Assembly (NCBI GenBank): GCA_003565055.1
Contig: PXDM01000084.1
Coordinates: 1-7,186 of the forward strand
From: Paracoccaceae bacterium
GTDB taxonomy: Bacteria; Pseudomonadota; Alphaproteobacteria; Rhodobacterales; Rhodobacteraceae
Direction of reading: 5' to 3'
Length of the DNA: 7,186 bases
Part shown: one piece after another, positions 6,540 through 7,186 of the stretch
How the letters are laid out: each line of letters opens with the position of its first letter
How positions within the stretch are numbered: the first letter of the stretch is position 1
Notes under the pieces: generated by a model
What the model saw: the letters and a program-made list of their open reading frames with translations, nothing else
Database searches by the model: none
What the model was told of the DNA's origin: nothing
Position numbers and translations under genes: made by a program

Positions 6540-7186
6540 CTACGGGGTCGGGCGTCGCCGGGCCGTCAGGATTGTCTGCGCCCCGGCGCGCAGCGTGAGC
6601 ATGCCTGCGCGGCTGATATCGAAGCCGGTCACGGCTTCGAGTGCATCGAGGAAGCGCAATTCCATGTTGCGCATATCCGTCGGGCAGTCGAGCCGCGTCG
6701 TGCCTAGGTCACGAAAGGCCAAAGCGCCACCTTCAACGCTTGCTGTCCCGACATAGCGATTACAGGTCCCCCGCCCCGAGATCGCATCGCCACTGATCTC
6801 CAGCGTCAATTCGCGCAGCCTGTCGCGGTCAAGCGCCTGCCCCAGAAGCGATGTGACCTGCCACGCTCCGCCGCCGAGCAAGTCGCGGGGGTCGCCCGCA
6901 CATCCCGATGTCGCGATCTGCGCAGATTGCCCTGACAGCCGCGCGGTGATCGGGTAGATGAGATCGGCCTCGCGCAAGCGGCAGCGCGCTTGCGTCAGTT
7001 CCAGGCGCATCGTGTCGCTGCGCAGATGGATCGCCCCGTCGCGCGGCGCTGAAATGGTCACGCCACGCGCGGCCAGTGTCGCGTTGTCGAGCCCCGGCAG
7101 CGTCACCACCGCCTCGTCGCGCGTCAGGCCCACGGTCCAGCTGCGATCCTGCGCGATTGCCGTCAGTGGCAGAAGCGGCGGGAAAA
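6540..7186 (-). CDS. Exported COG3650-like/META-domain protein, N-terminus cut by the edge
   Basis: The frame stays open to the right edge. A GTG at 7133 could be taken as a start, but the codons before it read FPPLLPLTAIAQDRSWT, the end of a signal peptide with likely cleavage after AIA, so only the first residues of the signal peptide are missing. In the 214 visible residues, roughly 12-98 form the N-terminal half typical of COG3650-like envelope proteins (RLELTQARC and ATSGCAGDPRDLL, with C68 and C95). Residues 105-210 form a META domain, as in the heat-shock protein HslJ, with GAWQVTSL, SGRGTCNRYVGT (C141) and LGTTRLDCP (C167). META proteins are periplasmic or envelope proteins linked to stress or inhibitor resistance; the exact role is unknown. 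The four cysteines suggest disulphides. The gene lies upstream of gapR on the same strand. Confidence 0.85.
   Translation of the reverse strand, partial: FPPLLPLTAIAQDRSWTVGLTRDEAVVTLPGLDNATLAARGVTISAPRDGAIHLRSDTMRLELTQARCRLREADLIYPITARLSGQSAQIATSGCAGDPRDLLGGGAWQVTSLLGQALDRDRLRELTLEISGDAISGRGTCNRYVGTASVEGGALAFRDLGTTRLDCPTDMRNMELRFLDALEAVTGFDISRAGMLTLRAGAQTILTARRRPTP

Overview
The window looks like a chromosomal segment from an alphaproteobacterium, most likely a Rhodobacterales (Paracoccus/Rhodobacter/roseobacter-like) organism. The reasons are the GC-rich sequence, the order of the urease genes with a hupE/ureJ gene and a small helical protein between the structural genes, a GapR (DUF2312) protein, and a META-domain protein with the N-terminal half typical of that group. 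No tRNA, rRNA, CRISPR array, intact insertion sequence or phage gene is visible.

Layout. Positions 4206 down to 154 hold a tight minus-strand urease operon read ureD - ureA - ureJ/hupE - ureB - orf103 - ureC, with gaps of only 1 to 14 bases between genes. UreA, UreB and UreC are the three structural subunits and all nickel ligands of UreC are present. UreD is a metallocentre assembly chaperone, and the HupE/UreJ protein probably supplies nickel. orf103 is a small, basic, unassigned protein translated between ureB and ureC. The other assembly genes (ureE, ureF, ureG) are not in the window. The 153 bases left of ureC hold only an unrecognised open frame and a strong hairpin.

A 250-base divergent intergenic region (4207-4456) separates ureD from a plus-strand pair: xthA (exonuclease III, 4457-5266) and a single-domain PilZ protein (5355-5702). 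A 409-base stretch without a convincing gene (5703-6111), rich in inverted repeats, lies between PilZ and two minus-strand genes that converge on it. These are gapR (6112-6369) and an exported COG3650-like/META-domain protein (6540 to the right edge), which has lost only the start of its signal peptide to the window edge.

Functionally this is mostly ordinary housekeeping and nitrogen-metabolism content, and I see no clearly new system. The points most worth a second look are a sharp rise in third-codon-position GC about 25-30 codons into ureC (a possible recombination junction), the absence of ureE directly after ureC, the unassigned orf103, and the structured region between the convergent genes.
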